Positions 34,501 to 44,480 of a stretch of 64,000 bases of DNA are shown piece after piece (the stretch's first letter is position 1; each line of letters opens with the position of its first letter). The stretch covers positions 5,790,483 to 5,854,482 of the forward strand of contig NC_087077.1 of the NCBI RefSeq assembly GCF_026151205.1, given 5' to 3'. A model generated the notes under the pieces. That model was not told the origin of the DNA, did no database searches, and worked only from the letters and a program-made list of their open reading frames with translations. This stretch comes from Bolinopsis microptera. Its lineage: Eukaryota > Ctenophora > Tentaculata > Lobata > Bolinopsidae. A program made the position numbers and the translations under genes.

Positions 34501-37500
34501 AAATCATAGCTGTACATTAAGAAGTAAACATGATCTGACTGCTCGACTCGTAGATCACATAAGGGACGGGAGCTCTTACTAAAGGGGGGGTTCTCGTATC
34601 AAGGGATGTGAGACGTACGTCTCAAAGGCATGCAAGGGGAGTGAGCCGATCTAGTGTTCTAGGTATAAATATTGGGTGATAAAAGGTAGTAGTATCGCAT
34701 TCTATCAACAGTCATGCCTACCTTCTCCAAGTCCCTCAACGGTTTCAGAGGATGTCTGGATGTCAACAGGTGCTTGATTCTGACGGATATATCTACAGCA
34801 GCAAGAAATATGATGACACCGTCCTCTCCACGAGCCAGAACTTCTGCCTCCGGACCTGCCCAACATACCGAGTCGAAGACTTCTCTTGAATTCGTTCTTC
34901 CTCCCAGCTGCACATCTACGAGAAGAGACGAACAATTTATCCTCTTTGATGGGAAGACTGACCGAGATGTGAGAATCATAGCCTTCGCCACCAACAGGAA
35001 CCTTCACACCCTCGATATTTCCCCAAAGTTACACCATACATTCGGTGATAGAAAACAAATGTCTACCTTCCAAAAAGAAGAGGATTTCCAGCAGTATTCT
35101 GTACGACCTTTGTTCTTTCTACACGACATACCCAACAAAGATTGAGTACTTGTTCGCTGTTGCGAAATACTTTGGTAATAATATTGAGTAATTTGTTGTA
35201 TTCTAAAGTATTGTATTATTAATCTATTTAACATTTTATAACCAACCAATACATTGCCTCAATTTAAAACATGTTCACTTCCTAATTTGTAGCTCCTATG
35301 TACAGAGTTGTCATATGAACTCTACCCCAGATCTAGCCCATTTCTAGGTCAATTATATTCAATCCATGGATCACATCACTAATTATACGCCACAAGCTTC
35401 AGGCTTGCATGTTAATTACTTGATGACGTATATGGTGGATCATATCACTCCGGCCCCAAAGTCTGGCAGCCAAAGATACTACCTTTTCTGGGGCAGATTT
35501 CATTCATAAAACTCTAAATATTGGAAAACTGATTATATTATAAGTACGTATGTATATCATAGTTCATACCATGCTGCTGTATCGTCATATCTGTAGACAG
35601 TATAGTAGAAGATAGCTAGGTTCGGTATATACATGAAGATAAACACCCCTAGGATCAAGCTCGCATCAGTTTTAGTTTCTCTGATAAACACCACAAATCT
35701 CCCTAAACTTGAGTGAACCTCACACTGGAAAAAGAGCCAATCCCACAGCACCATTAGCACTATAGCGTTTGCCACCGACATAACTGAAACATTTACTATA
35801 ACATTTATAAGCGTTTTCTGAGCTTTGCGGATCTAATCCGTCATCTATTATTCAAGATTTGACGGAGCATTAGCACATTTTATGAATGTATTTTAATAAA
35901 TAATTCCATTCTAATAAATAATTCCATCTTTTATGATGATGATATTTATTCATTAAATGCAGACGTGAAAATTTGCCATCTCCTTGTATCTCACCAATGT
36001 AAGCAGCCTTGTTTTCAAGTTCCTTTCCCATCACCATCCGCTGACCTTTCACAATGCACTGTATCAGTAAGACAATATGCATGAAGATTAGAACTAAGTT
36101 CATAGGCCGCTGTGTCAGCTTCTTTTTGAACATTGTAGAAACTTTAGTGTTTAGTTTGGTAATCGCTTCATTGTATCTGGCTGTTAAGTGATTGGACGTC
36201 GATCTCTCAAAATTCATCCGTGCCATTGCCATGTTAACTAGATTTTTTCCTCTCGCTTTACCCCGTTTAAGTCTAAATATGATATTAGCAAAACTGGGTA
36301 TTAGTAATAGAATTCCAAACACCATCATGAAGTACCCGAAAGGTTCCCTCCCGCTCCAATCACTCATTTTAGCTGGTGGGATAGCGTAGAAAATAGTCCA
36401 GAAAAGGATGAAGAAGAGGTATGAAAAGAACCCCAAGTAGAATATCCTGCTCCCATACAAACTCCACTTCTCTTCAGTCAGACACTGAACAGTCACGTGG
36501 TTGGTAATATTTCCTGACATCATGACAAGACTCTCGTAGGGTGTGATGGCCCCAACTTTGCAGTTCCCGGTCTCCTCAGAGTGTTTGGTCTCAGTACTGA
36601 GCATGAAGGTCACATCCACACTCATTTTTCCCTCGTATTCGTCCCTTTTCACAAGCCTGGGTTAAATTGAACTCTAGCGATATCACCAAAATTTCGATGG
36701 AGTGATTAAAAAATCAGTGATTATCCAACTAACACTAGATTTCTCACTTTGCCAGAAAATCTAACTCACCTAGACAGCATGTTGGCAGCGAGACTAGGGT
36801 ACTTGGCATTGACCACCACAATTGCAGGAACGTCAGTGTTATCTCTTATATCTGACAAAGCTCCGTGGTCTATCAGGTAGCTAGCCACTTCCGGTTGAGC
36901 GTACAGTACGGAGGTTACTACTGGCGGCTGTCCGAACCTGTCCACTGAGTTAAAGTCTCCGCCTAAGTAAAGAGGTAGAATATCGGGTTTTGTTGTATTG
37001 TTTTTGGTGAAGGGGTTGAACCATTCATTAACTTGGGTAAGATGTCCAAAAAGAACCTTATTTTTTGGCTGGACAAAGTATGTTGAACATAGATGAATAA
37101 ATCATAGATTTTTGTTACAAAATTGGCAGCAGCCCCCCTCTAAATGTCATGATCAATGATATAATGAATCACCAATATTACTATACCTGATTCCACGATG
37201 TACCGGACAATATCGATATTTCCGGAAATTCCGGCGAAATGCAGGGCACATCTACCAGAGGAATCCTCCGGAAGAAACCAAGTATCCTCGGGGAGGCACT
37301 GAAAAGCTTCCAGAGACCCGAGTAGGGCACTACAGTGAACAGGTGTCATTCCTGAGTAGTCCGGTTGTTGGGGGTTCAACCCCGCCTCCAGTAACCTGTT
37401 GGAGTTGAATTTGTTAGAGAACCCGTACAGATAATAAGTTAGTATTAAATATGCGTATATAGATTTTTATTGTATAATAAGGTGAAAAGTAATAAAACGG

Positions 37501-37731
37501 TTTCATTTCAAGTGCTCTTCTGATCGGTGGACTATATTAGTATTACAAATAAGACATTACATTTGCAGGTTAACTTTGAAAATGAGCAGTAAGCTGTACC
37601 TTTGAACGGTAGCTGCATCGCACCACATCGCCGCTAAGTGAAGAGCTGTTTGTCCAAGGTCATCTGTAGCCAAAATGAAGGGGTCTGATTTCAAATATTT
37701 CTCTAATTGCTTACTGTCTATCACTGCTTTA
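16440..37731 (-). CDS. TRP cation channel with N-terminal ankyrin repeats (TRPA/TRPV-like), nine exons seen
   Basis: Minus-strand exons in order: 37600-37731, 37187-37395, 36770-37031 (ankyrin repeats, e.g. GQTALHLAA, GMTPVHCSA, GRCALHFAG), 35995-36656 (pre-S1 region with EEKWSLYG, then S1-S2), 35570-35783 (S3-S5), 17980-18055 (pore region, VVDYDYD), 17630-17750 (S6, INLFIALMSDMY), 17258-17437 and 16440-16551 (C-terminal coiled coil ending EIQS). Phases agree at every junction except exon 7 to exon 8, which is off by one base, so a micro-exon or an indel must be there. The exon 5 to 6 join (TG + G) crosses a 17.5-kb intron. Upstream, 37880-37960 holds a possible first exon starting MPRNGSDRKDD whose splice I could not settle. 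Such channels are Ca-permeable sensory channels in the plasma membrane. Subfamily is uncertain. Confidence 0.8.
18074..18245. mobile_element. Inverted-repeat element (MITE/foldback) with 27-bp perfect termini
   Basis: Left end 18074-18100 (aggggtcgttcacatattac...) is the exact reverse complement of the right end 18219-18245. The 172-bp element also holds two poly-C runs (18121-18134 and 18189-18213). It starts 18 bp upstream of the AG acceptor of the TRP pore exon, inside the presumed branch-point region. No clear target duplication is seen. Confidence 0.8.
18564..19482 (-). pseudogene. LINE reverse transcriptase C-terminal fragment (LINE-B)
   Basis: The reading frame contains the C-terminal pattern common in CR1/L2-type LINEs: LRISAHDLHIERGRY, RLCGWCQ, EDESHALYICDLY and LVKNL. 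It is cut at its 5' side by the poly(A) tail of the LINE-A insertion, so the open frame runs artificially through the T-run and reads a Lys tract. No RT core remains in this copy. The rest of the element is not visible on the other side of LINE-A. Confidence 0.7.
19717..21651 (-). pseudogene. RT palm to RNase H part of LINE-A
   Basis: Open for roughly 640 codons. RT palm motif FADD lies within LQAFADDLLSL. The RNase H acidic residues are all visible (Asp in CYTDGS, Glu in TELTA, Asp in WSDS, Asp in EKADE), with a His in AAHIG. Presence of RNase H places the element in the I/Jockey group. The N-terminal residues of the longer open frame (MCWPKL to about MAHYL) come from the inserted element, not from the LINE. 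Confidence 0.85.
21652..22247. mobile_element. 596-bp non-autonomous DNA transposon-like insertion in LINE-A
   Basis: Flanked by the 7-bp duplication cttcaga (21645-21651 and 22248-22254), which falls exactly where the RT reading frame is broken (AISE | SEAV). Termini are imperfect inverted repeats: taggtagtgcgccat at the left and its counterpart taggaggtgcacgat, read inward from the right. There is no coding sequence inside. A 7-8 bp duplication would fit a hAT-like or related family; class unproven. Confidence 0.75.
22736..23958. repeat. Tandem pair of 618-bp repeats with tRNA-like and hairpin parts
   Basis: Copy 1 spans 22736-23353, copy 2 23354-23958, clearly diverged. Each contains a pol III B-box-like sequence (ggttcgaacc at 23141; ggttcgag at 23744) preceded about 60 bases upstream by an A-box-like ccacaat(a/g)gctcg(a/g)tcatga. 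In copy 1 the B-box arm is mirrored, giving 29-bp perfect inverted arms at 23130-23158 and 23182-23210. Copy 2 has the same arms imperfectly. Looks like a tRNA-related SINE or a foldback relic. Confidence 0.7.
23959..25513. other. Unassigned intron sequence
   Basis: AT-rich with short open frames (24107-24310, 24930-25244) that show no domain. A direct duplication cctacataacagt near 24470-24500. No gene called. Confidence 0.4.
25514..25566. repeat. Poly-G tract
   Basis: A run of about 34 G (25514-25547) followed by a G-rich stretch with few interruptions. Potential G-quadruplex, and a place where assembly length is unreliable. Confidence 0.9.
25567..28099. other. Unassigned intron sequence
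   Basis: No convincing exon. Holds a short CT run (26421-26438), an unassigned 131-codon frame (26846-27241), and near 27510-27585 a CpG-rich stretch (agcgcgtggtcaagcgcaac) that also occurs at the 3' end of LINE-C near 29930-30010. Confidence 0.4.
28100..28168. other. Small hairpin, miRNA-precursor-like in size
   Basis: Arms agtatctgtgcagccc and gggctgcacagatact pair perfectly over 16 bp and extend with few mismatches to about 23 bp, with a loop of roughly 20-25 bases. Size and shape suit a pre-miRNA, but a small inverted-repeat relic is equally possible. No transcription evidence. Confidence 0.45.
28169..29907. other. Unassigned intron sequence with decayed coding-like stretch
   Basis: Includes a local duplication of attggcagagcacaat (28660, 28689), an unassigned minus frame (28762-29052), and at 29083-29640 a plus-strand frame beginning MALSHKAIYSWFKK that is broken by several stops. 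It could be a decayed gene or transposon; no family recognised. Confidence 0.4.
29908..31330 (-). pseudogene. LINE-C reverse transcriptase domain
   Basis: 468 codons with RT blocks: ISPLHKKGNKSDPDNYRAV, VFVDFKKAFDSV, GTEQGHPLSP and LLWANDLILLS. The first catalytic Asp of the ADD box is Asn, a G-to-A type change, expected to abolish polymerase activity. The frame is joined to the endonuclease part only across a frameshift. The C-terminus ends in Arg/Ala-rich residues encoded by a CpG-rich repeat rather than by the usual LINE C-terminal domain. Confidence 0.82.
31311..32952 (-). pseudogene. LINE-C apurinic-like endonuclease and linker
   Basis: APE-type endonuclease blocks in order: ILSWNIQSPSS, CLQEIRRE, GGVGILIKNE, ILCGDFNSRIG, VIDYIAV and SDHKPLS. 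A linker with a basic region (KPWFNWKT) leads to the RT. The natural Met near 32952 is linked to this frame only by assuming a one-base slip in an A8 homopolymer. At the 3' side the frame runs into a stop just where the RT frame begins. Confidence 0.8.
32991..34487 (-). CDS. LINE-C ORF1 with SGNH/GDSL esterase domain
   Basis: 498 codons, open. Residues about 55-180 are predicted coiled coil. A low-complexity middle contains four 9-11-residue repeats of the type TRTQNSNF. The C-terminal half is an SGNH hydrolase: LISDSILRHV (nucleophile Ser), VHLGVNDAN (Asn block) and NDGVHLSTRG (Asp-x-x-His). ORF1 esterases are typical of CR1/L2-group LINEs, where ORF1 binds RNA and may interact with membranes. 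ORF1 stays open while ORF2 is broken. Confidence 0.85.
   Translation of the reverse strand: MNISMSIKFNPWITWCSTEGSVTERRARMMNVMSRPEEPARSSLNRDLDSKLPSLAWVQTIIENQVIDVKQELEKLTSEVNSLKCSDTSIQQIEKLLEVGKKEMQKVKDLWEKNLSATTRIKNRVDEVFTEISIAETKTDEVDKSVQKLKFDLKNYYNSAFFREDGQLIKEIHKIVTQSEGWNGASTDVPPDYSPNDDDLSHTPPYQPPSPFRDQRTHSRENNLLSRRNNGFSMTSSASRAQNSTQTQNSNFTRTQNLNFTRTQNSAFTRTQNSDFTRQTSGSTTPSKVFKTTLISDSILRHVQGMDTKNALGKNHELTLINKRDTGGLKDQHVKEELLRTQPDFIYVHLGVNDANQNFDLRVSLDNIFQFSLFVEESLIGTKLFFSMPLMTSDNEANAKIGEIRDAIWEFVTVTNKNERKPFKERSLYYNPNANFMHDDHLIGEYHTNDGVHLSTRGKEVILGNFRHSIHEMTRLLLNKPKKVRSTGGLEPSPLSRM
34550..34620 (+). repeat. Dispersed repeat, second copy of the 8.24-kb element
   Basis: Shares gatcac, aagggacggga, ggttctcgtatcaaggga and gagac with 8246-8314. 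It precedes the MULE-like frame and may belong to that element's 5' region. Confidence 0.55.
34714..35145 (+). pseudogene. MULE/FLYWCH-type transposase fragment
   Basis: A 143-codon frame whose second half resembles the start of a MULE transposase domain: EQFILFDGKT, RIIAFATNRNLHTL, then what looks like a corrupted WFxDGTFK block (HHTFGDRKQMSTFQ) and QQYSV. No catalytic core downstream. Probably a decayed fragment of a MULE-derived element or of a zinc-finger-MULE host-like gene. Confidence 0.5.
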
Positions 37732-39539
37732 CTGAAAAGTTAAGCACTTGATCACGTATATAGGTCTGATGAGAATTTCAAAACTGGATCGTTATGCCTA
37801 TGGATATTCACGGTTAGTCTGAGATTTACCTTCTTGGAAAGAGTGAATCTGATGTGCAGATAAGTTTATCTGTTCAATTGTTGATGAACTTGTTGTGAAA
37901 TGTTGTCGTTGATAAACGACAAAATATCGTCTTTCCGATCACTTCCATTTCGAGGCATTCTAATAACCTTATTTCCATTCAAACGAGATAAAGCTTATAA
38001 CTTATTATAAAATCAATAGTGAGTCTGTTTAAAGCAATCATCGTTATTTTAATTTCGACGAACAAGCATTATATACATCAAGGTTCAAATTCGAAACAGG
38101 TATGAAAAGTAACTATTGAAATGTACTATAAAATGTATAAACATTCTGTGTAGGTACACGGAAACTACAACATGCAAACAGCAGCAAAACAGAATTAAAC
38201 AATACTAATAGCTTGGTTCGGGATGGCTGTCGGCAGTATTTTTGGCAGCATATTTTGCATTTTTGCGTATTTGCGTATTTGAGCTGCAGAATGCAGATAT
38301 GGTTTAGTCGTTCGACTCATATCGGTTCAGGTCGATTATCTAACTATCTAACACCGAGTTGTCCCCATCGAGCTATTCAAATGATTCTAATCTGAGCGAG
38401 AGTGTAGAAGAATGCAAAAACAAGTTATAAAACTGTTAGAATTAGATGTGTCAATGAATGGAATTTTAGCCGTGTAGCTCGTATTTCATTTTAGTGACCA
38501 TGAAATTACAATATAGTGATGAGATAAACAAATATTGAGGAGGTCTAGGTGATAATAAAATTGGGCCACCTGGTGAGGCCGTTTGTAAAACGCCAGCTTT
38601 TAAAAAGGTGCTATAAGTATAGTTGGTTCTGGAACAGATCGCTAGCTTTACTTAATTACAGGAATTACAATAAAAATATCAAAGATATTGCGTTTTTCAG
38701 TTTCAAGTTTGCTGATCACACTTCCAAATTTAGAAATTGTATTTCATGTGCTGTACTTATAGCTGACATCCGGAAAAGTTGTTTGTAAACCGTATTACAT
38801 CAACTGGCACTGCAACTGCTGAACTGGCATATTCTGTCGTAAATATTTACATGACAGACTTAGACTTTACTTTTAGTTGTCCGTTACCAATACCACAAAT
38901 AAAATTATTCGCCATAAGGATCACTGAGCCACTGAGGTATTTGCAATTTGACTTCACATAGCCATGTTGCATGTGCCTACGCGTATAGTAGTAGTACGGC
39001 GGTCGTGCGCTGCTGCAAGCTAGAGGGCTCTGGTTAGAGCAAATAAAATTACAATATGTATATAATTATTTCACATAGCCATGTGCCTCCGGCGGTCGCG
39101 CGCTACTGCAAGCGAGAGCGGAGAGGGCTCTGGTTAGAGCAATATAATTATAACAATACAACATATTCTATTGCTTTATTTACCTTGGTAAATAATGTTC
39201 CCTCTCTTGTCTCTTCACATATCCATGTATATGTGTCTACGCCGCGTGCGCATTGCGTGACGCGCTTGTTTCACAAGTAGAATATCCTGTGCCTACAAAT
39301 ACGTATACAAATACATTGAAAGCCGCGCCGCGCGTTCGATCTAATTCCTAGATCGAACCGAATAACGATTTACAAAACGCTTTTTTGCCACAAAAGGATG
39401 AAACCAAAGATATTCATTATGTCTCTTCTTATTGCTTAAATAACTGGGTTCTTAAATTTTCCTTAAAACTTCATTCGAAACATTCCAAAAATAAAAATCA
39501 TTTACACTGTTTTTATGAATAATTTCCCTCTTAAATCCT
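37732..39539. other. 5' flank of the TRP gene; no further gene recognised
   Basis: Near 37880-37960 (minus) lies a possible first TRP exon (MPRNGSDRKDDILSF), splice unproven. Three imperfect direct repeats of a CpG-rich unit occur at about 38957-39045, 39073-39150 and 39216-39275 (cacatagccatgt ... gcggtcgcgcgct ... gagggctctggttagagca). Small frames at 38213-38961 show no domain. Confidence 0.45.
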
Positions 39540-40060
39540 TCCAATCTAACTTTAAAACTTTAAACTGTCGAGCAGTTCTTGACATCTGGAGGGAGTTTGT
39601 TCCAATAAGGAATAACTCGCTCCGGAAGAAAAGAAGACTGAAGATTCTTCACTTTAGTTACACTTTTACTTCATTTATTGGTTGAAACAAGATTAAGACC
39701 AGATCTGCTCATTCTGAACAAACCCGATCCATATTCAGTCAAACCACTAGTTACTTTAAAAGCTTCAATAAGGTCCCCACGTATTCGCCGCTCTGCCAGC
39801 GTCTACGTAACGGCTGTATGGAAGAGTTCGGCTGTATGGAAGAGTACCCACCTCATCAATAAAACGGGTAAACCGCCTCTGGACGCTCTTCAGCTCCAAA
39901 ACAGTCCCTCAACTTCCATGAGCCGCAACTGGATTCCACAATTGGACACAATACTCAATATGAGGTCTTATAAAAGCTTTATAAATAGCTATAATTTGCA
40001 TTACAGCCTTTACTGGCCCCGCTCAGCCTGTCATTCCGCCGAATCTCTATTCGTATGTTT
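39540..40060 (-). pseudogene. CR1-like LINE 3' relic
   Basis: Read on the minus strand with interruptions, the sequence gives the CR1-type RT C-terminus: an RRIRGDLIEAFKV block, SGLFRMSRSGLNL, and a tail with LPPDVKNC. It contains an internal 18-bp duplication (cggctgtatggaagagtt, 39820-39855). Comparable motifs are intact in the LINE at 48.4 kb (VRGDLIEMFKI). Confidence 0.7.
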
Positions 40061-43000
40061 ATGAACATAATAGCCTGAGGTCCCCAGGTATTACAGCCTG
40101 TTCTCTAATAACTAAATTCCTTACAATCCCGCAGATCATACGATTTGCTTTAGAAATACATGCATACATTATGATATTATTATTCATTGTAATGGCAATA
40201 AAATTTAAATTTTGTTTTCCTGAATTTGCTGACAAAAGAGAATGTTTGCTTGAAGAGATTCTTGTAAACTTGTACCGAAATTGCTTAAAATTTGGCTGAG
40301 GAATGATCATAACATAACATAACATTATAAATAATGCCTCTCTGGGCATCTCAAAAAGAAATTCATAGAAAATGAACACTTTACGTTTGAAACCATATAA
40401 TTACAAACTTTTAAAAAATTTAACTAAATACCTTTGATATTAACTTGTAGCGCGATGCACTACTGGGTCGCGCGCGCATCAAATAATGCTTCTCGCAACC
40501 ACAGTAGTGTGCAAACCAACATTCGAACCACCAGCAGCTGGTGGTCAATTTCCTACGAACGCGACTTAATTTTGGTTCAGACTGGAGTCGAGCGCTACGT
40601 TATAGCTGTATATATAGCTCGTTTCACGACGAAATCTTCATTTATTGAGTTTGTCTGTCGATTATGTTGGAGTTTGTATTTTTAATTTTGTACTCGAATA
40701 CTGTTAATTTATTTTTATTAAATAGTTGTTTTTCGTAACAGCACACTAGTACGTGATTCCTTTTGTTATTCTTACATAATTAGGAAGATTTTAAACTTCA
40801 ATACTATAAATAATCAAATATTTACGAACACCGATCATCGGTATGTACCCATTATGCATTATTGGTATCGAAGTCTTATGTTGAGCTGGATATCGAAAAA
40901 TTTGAAAATGTAAGGCTGTAATTTTGTACTTGTTTAGGTGTAGAACTAGGATTAACAACTTGATTGCTAGGAGCTAGGAAGAGATTTTAGTAATGATGAC
41001 CCTTTAAACTTAAACTATATCTCTAGTGCACTTCGATCGGTTTTCTTTTCAATTTTGATAAAACCTAGTCGTGATCTTTGTTTCAGAACTTCACTAATTT
41101 ATTAAGTTTTGTAGTTTATATAGACGGAACATGAGCAGATACCATTTGATTAATTATAATATATCCGATTTGAAATATTATTCTGTCGGAGTTTGAGTTC
41201 AACATGGACACATTTATTAACATCCCGCATGAATTTGTGTCGTCTTTACAATTTTTTGCGCTGAATTTGTATGCTTATTAATACTGCCGCATGATATCAG
41301 TAGCTGCTATAAAACTAGAGTGTATAGCATGTGTATTATACGATGTTTCCCACGTAAAAATCGCAGGTTGTTTTGGTGCGGCTGGGCACTCTACTGGTGA
41401 TTGACACCAGAGACTGAGAAAAACTTTGACATAATTTTCAAGTTTGATATGACCTAATAACTACCACATTTACAGGAAGTATGGTAATACATTCTTGTCA
41501 GCTGTCTGGGCAAATCTTCTCTCGCAGAATTGGATTAAAATTTAATGTATTTTATTTCTCACTTCCAACGATGTCGCAATTATTAGGTAAAATTTGAAGT
41601 TATTTTGAGATTCAATTAATAAATTTTAGATTGCAGCTTGATATCACTTAGTATGTACATTGTACTCGGTTGCAAGGGTAGAACTTATGAGAATACTATC
41701 ATAGTATTATTGAACTATACTATTATGGGTTCATCAAAGTTCGTATCATGATTTGTCACAATTAAACCATCGAGTCACTTGAGGAAACCCGTTAAAGCTC
41801 GCAATTGGCGACGAGATAAAGTTTGTGGTACCTCTAGATGTTAAGTTAACTCTTAGGCTCCAATCTTCCTTACTATACCTACCACTCCTTCTTCCTTGAT
41901 AAGAAGTAGATCCATCTGGAACAGTGAGCTGCTTCTTCCCTTCTATCCCGTACTAGCCTACTCAGCTCTCTCCAAACCGTGAACAACTACTCCCGGTGCT
42001 AGAACTTTAACCGCATAATTATAACAGCACAATTCTTTCGCTTGAATCTCAGTCTGCTGTAAGACTGCTGTACCGGTAGAGTTTTTACTTGTATGATTCA
42101 GCAATCTGCTCTTTAGATGGTACCGTTACCTCCCGCCATAAGACTGTGCCGTCTTGGTGACCTTGAGAATATCATAAGGTCCGATATATAAAAGCACTAT
42201 CCAATATCGAGACCCACTCAGGATCCCAAACCACGACTCCTTTCGGTCGTCTGTACTTGCTTTTTTCCTCCCAGCATGGACTAAGTCAATGATACTGTCT
42301 TACATCGCTGGCCTTGTTCTTATAAGTGTTCACTCGGCGCTCACAAGATAACATGTTCAGAGATCTGTTGCAGAACCTTGTCGTGCCGTCATTTATATAC
42401 TCCTTGACTAAGAGCTACTTTACACCTACAGCAAAAATGTGCTAAATGATATCCATCCTCTCCTCACATTACTGTACTTGCACTTACCATCCTCATCTTC
42501 GCCATAGAGGTGGTTAAGAGGGTGACGTACACAGCATCTAGCACGAATCCAATAAGTGAGTCTACAGTGCGTGTCGAAATACATTGCATGTACCCTTATA
42601 TATTAATTGAGACAGAATTTTAATAAATCAACAAATTCTTAAAATTTAAAAAGGTAGAATTTAATTCTATGGCATTTATTGAAACCTGCTTTTTTAAAGT
42701 TGAGAATTGGTTTCAATTTCTAGAATATCACGATAATGTTGACTCAAAACTGTTTCAGGCAGCTATCAAGTCTCAAGATATGACATAATTTGATAGAATG
42801 TTAGTACCAACGCTATCAGTGCATTGAAGTCGAGTTCTCGATACAGGTATTATAATTAGGTTCTATCGACCGTTTTTGTAGTCTTAACTCATTTTTATTT
42901 GTTATTATACGACCAATTAAAACCTAGCAAACCAGACTTCTTTATGTGCTAAATGTTACTTTAACCTTAATAATAGCAGCATTGTGGCAGATATCCAGTT

Positions 43001-43297
43001 ACATTTTTTCCAGCCGTATATTATAAATATACAGGGTGGGCCAAAAGTCAGTGTGCAAACGTTGGCATTAATAGCTCAGTCACTGAGTGCCCAATTGAAA
43101 TAATTGGTTCTGGTATGACTTACTACCACCACTGGTTCGAGAAATTTGTCAAATCGAAACATATTTGTGTTCATTGTTTTCAAAAGCAAAAAGAAGGTTC
43201 ATTTTCGCATTTATTTGATAGTTTGGATAATCGGATCGAGCCAAATTTTATTGAATTGTGTTTAGCCATTTAAATTACGTTTGCTCTAAAAAATGAG
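40061..43297. other. Repeat-derived sequence without a recognised intact gene
   Basis: A CpG-rich patch (40446-40485, gcgcgatgcactactgggtc) recalls those near 39 kb and 30 kb. Around 41800-42540 the minus strand gives short pieces resembling the end of a Ty3/Gypsy-type integrase (for example GPYDILKVTKTAQS), badly decayed and uncertain. At 43029-43048 atacagggtgggccaaaagt resembles a mariner-type terminus, but no partner end was found. Confidence 0.35.
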
Positions 43298-43319
43298 AGT
43301 ATATATATATTACTCATGC

Positions 43320-43361
43320 AACTAAGATAAATTGAGTATAAATACTCAATTTATCTTAGTT
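43320..43361. repeat. Perfect palindrome, 19-bp arms and 4-base loop
   Basis: Arms aactaagataaattgagta and tactcaatttatcttagtt around taaa. Repeated at 44563-44604 in the duplicate. Confidence 0.9.
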
Positions 43362-43397
43362 TAAGTTCCAAGTTATATAACTCATTTTCTAAAGGTC

Positions 43398-43643
43398 TCG
43401 TAAACTTTAATCAATTACAGAGGGTGTGGCCTCTTTTTCACTGAAAAGACGCCATCAGATTTCATTGCATTCTGGGACCAATTTTGGTGTGATTTAAAGT
43501 ATCCTACAAATTGGTGTTTACTGTTTCGACTTTTGTAAAATCACTGTAACAATATAATCTGTATTCTTATAGTTTCAACCATAATAGTGAAATAGAGGGG
43601 CTGGCCAATAGCCACACCCTCTGTAATTGATTTAAGCCTACGA
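43398..43643. mobile_element. 246-bp MITE-like element with ~33-bp inverted termini
   Basis: The left end (tcgtaaactttaatcaattac..., then agagggtgtggc) matches the reverse complement of the right end (gccacaccctctgtaattga...tacga) with about three mismatches. Non-coding interior. The same element occurs at 44641-44886 because of the tandem duplication. Confidence 0.8.
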
Positions 43644-44066
43644 AACTTTCAGAAATTTGTGTGTAATTCGGAGATAAATTAAACAAGTTGTTATCGGCCA
43701 CCATGTGTAAACGGAATGTTCTAGCAGACTGTATAATACTATAACATACATTTTCTTACACACACATAACCTAATCTCTGGAATGTTGCTATGATATCAA
43801 TGGCAATGTTTTGATACTGTGTATTATCATGATTATGCCTTACAGGCCGATCTTCCGATGGAGTTTCGGTTGCCATGGCAACACATCAATATGATAAAGA
43901 ATTTGTAAACGCAGTCACAACTCTGTCGTGTACACTGTACGGTGCGAGCGGTTATTTTATGATAGGTAACATCTACTTTTTCAGCATTTGCGGGATGACC
44001 AGTTCACACGTATATTTTCGCAGACACAACTTCGCATAAAATTATATCCAATTATTCTATAACCAA

Positions 44067-44480
44067 TTATCTACACGGACTTCTGTCTAAATATGAATGA
44101 AATCGAGAAAACCAAATATTATATGTTTCATCCTGAAGTGCTGAGTTCTCAGGCAGTATAATCATGATCCTGATAGATATCGAAGTCTCCTTAAATGATT
44201 GTCTCTGCTGCTTAATATATCTGGATTGTCGTTGGGAGGCGATGCAGATTTGTTTACTTTTAAGGGGGAGGTTCTGCTCAGCAGGAGAAAGAGGTGATGC
44301 ACATTTTGTATTTGTCTGACATGTAGGACTTGAGCCACGTTTCCGTAAGTGCAATAAACGGTAACGAGTGGTTTTTGGATTTCTCCTGAATAAGAGCTGA
44401 GATTTTTGGCACTTCCCATATACTCGCACTTGATGCACAGGATTCATGGACTGGACATTTAAGACGAGGCATGAGGAATA
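44067..44480 (-). pseudogene. LINE endonuclease N-terminal fragment, copy 1
   Basis: Minus-strand frames, shifted relative to each other, give PKISALIQEKSKNHSLPFIA followed by LTETWLKS, the first APE-endonuclease block of a LINE ORF2, then a degraded continuation. Copy 2 at 45310-45720 carries the same piece. Confidence 0.65.

Larger units (their letters stand above)
18056..35569 (-). other. 17.5-kb TRP intron filled with transposons
   Basis: Bounded by a GT donor after the S5 exon (35569) and an AG acceptor before the pore exon (18056), with compatible phase. Contents, described separately: an inverted-repeat element, two LINE blocks, the tRNA-like tandem repeats, homopolymers, a CR1/L2-like LINE and a MULE-like fragment. 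Between 23959 and 29900 I see no recognisable gene apart from the small hairpin, poly-G and decayed repeats listed. Confidence 0.75.

Noticed and set aside
34057-34509. Plus-strand 150-residue frame
   Set aside because: Antisense of LINE-C ORF1.
41800-42540. Ty3/Gypsy polyprotein remnant
   Set aside because: Only a short integrase-like string could be read, in broken frames; not enough for a feature of its own.
43029-43048. Mariner-type terminal sequence
   Set aside because: No matching opposite end and no transposase; noted in the region entry only.
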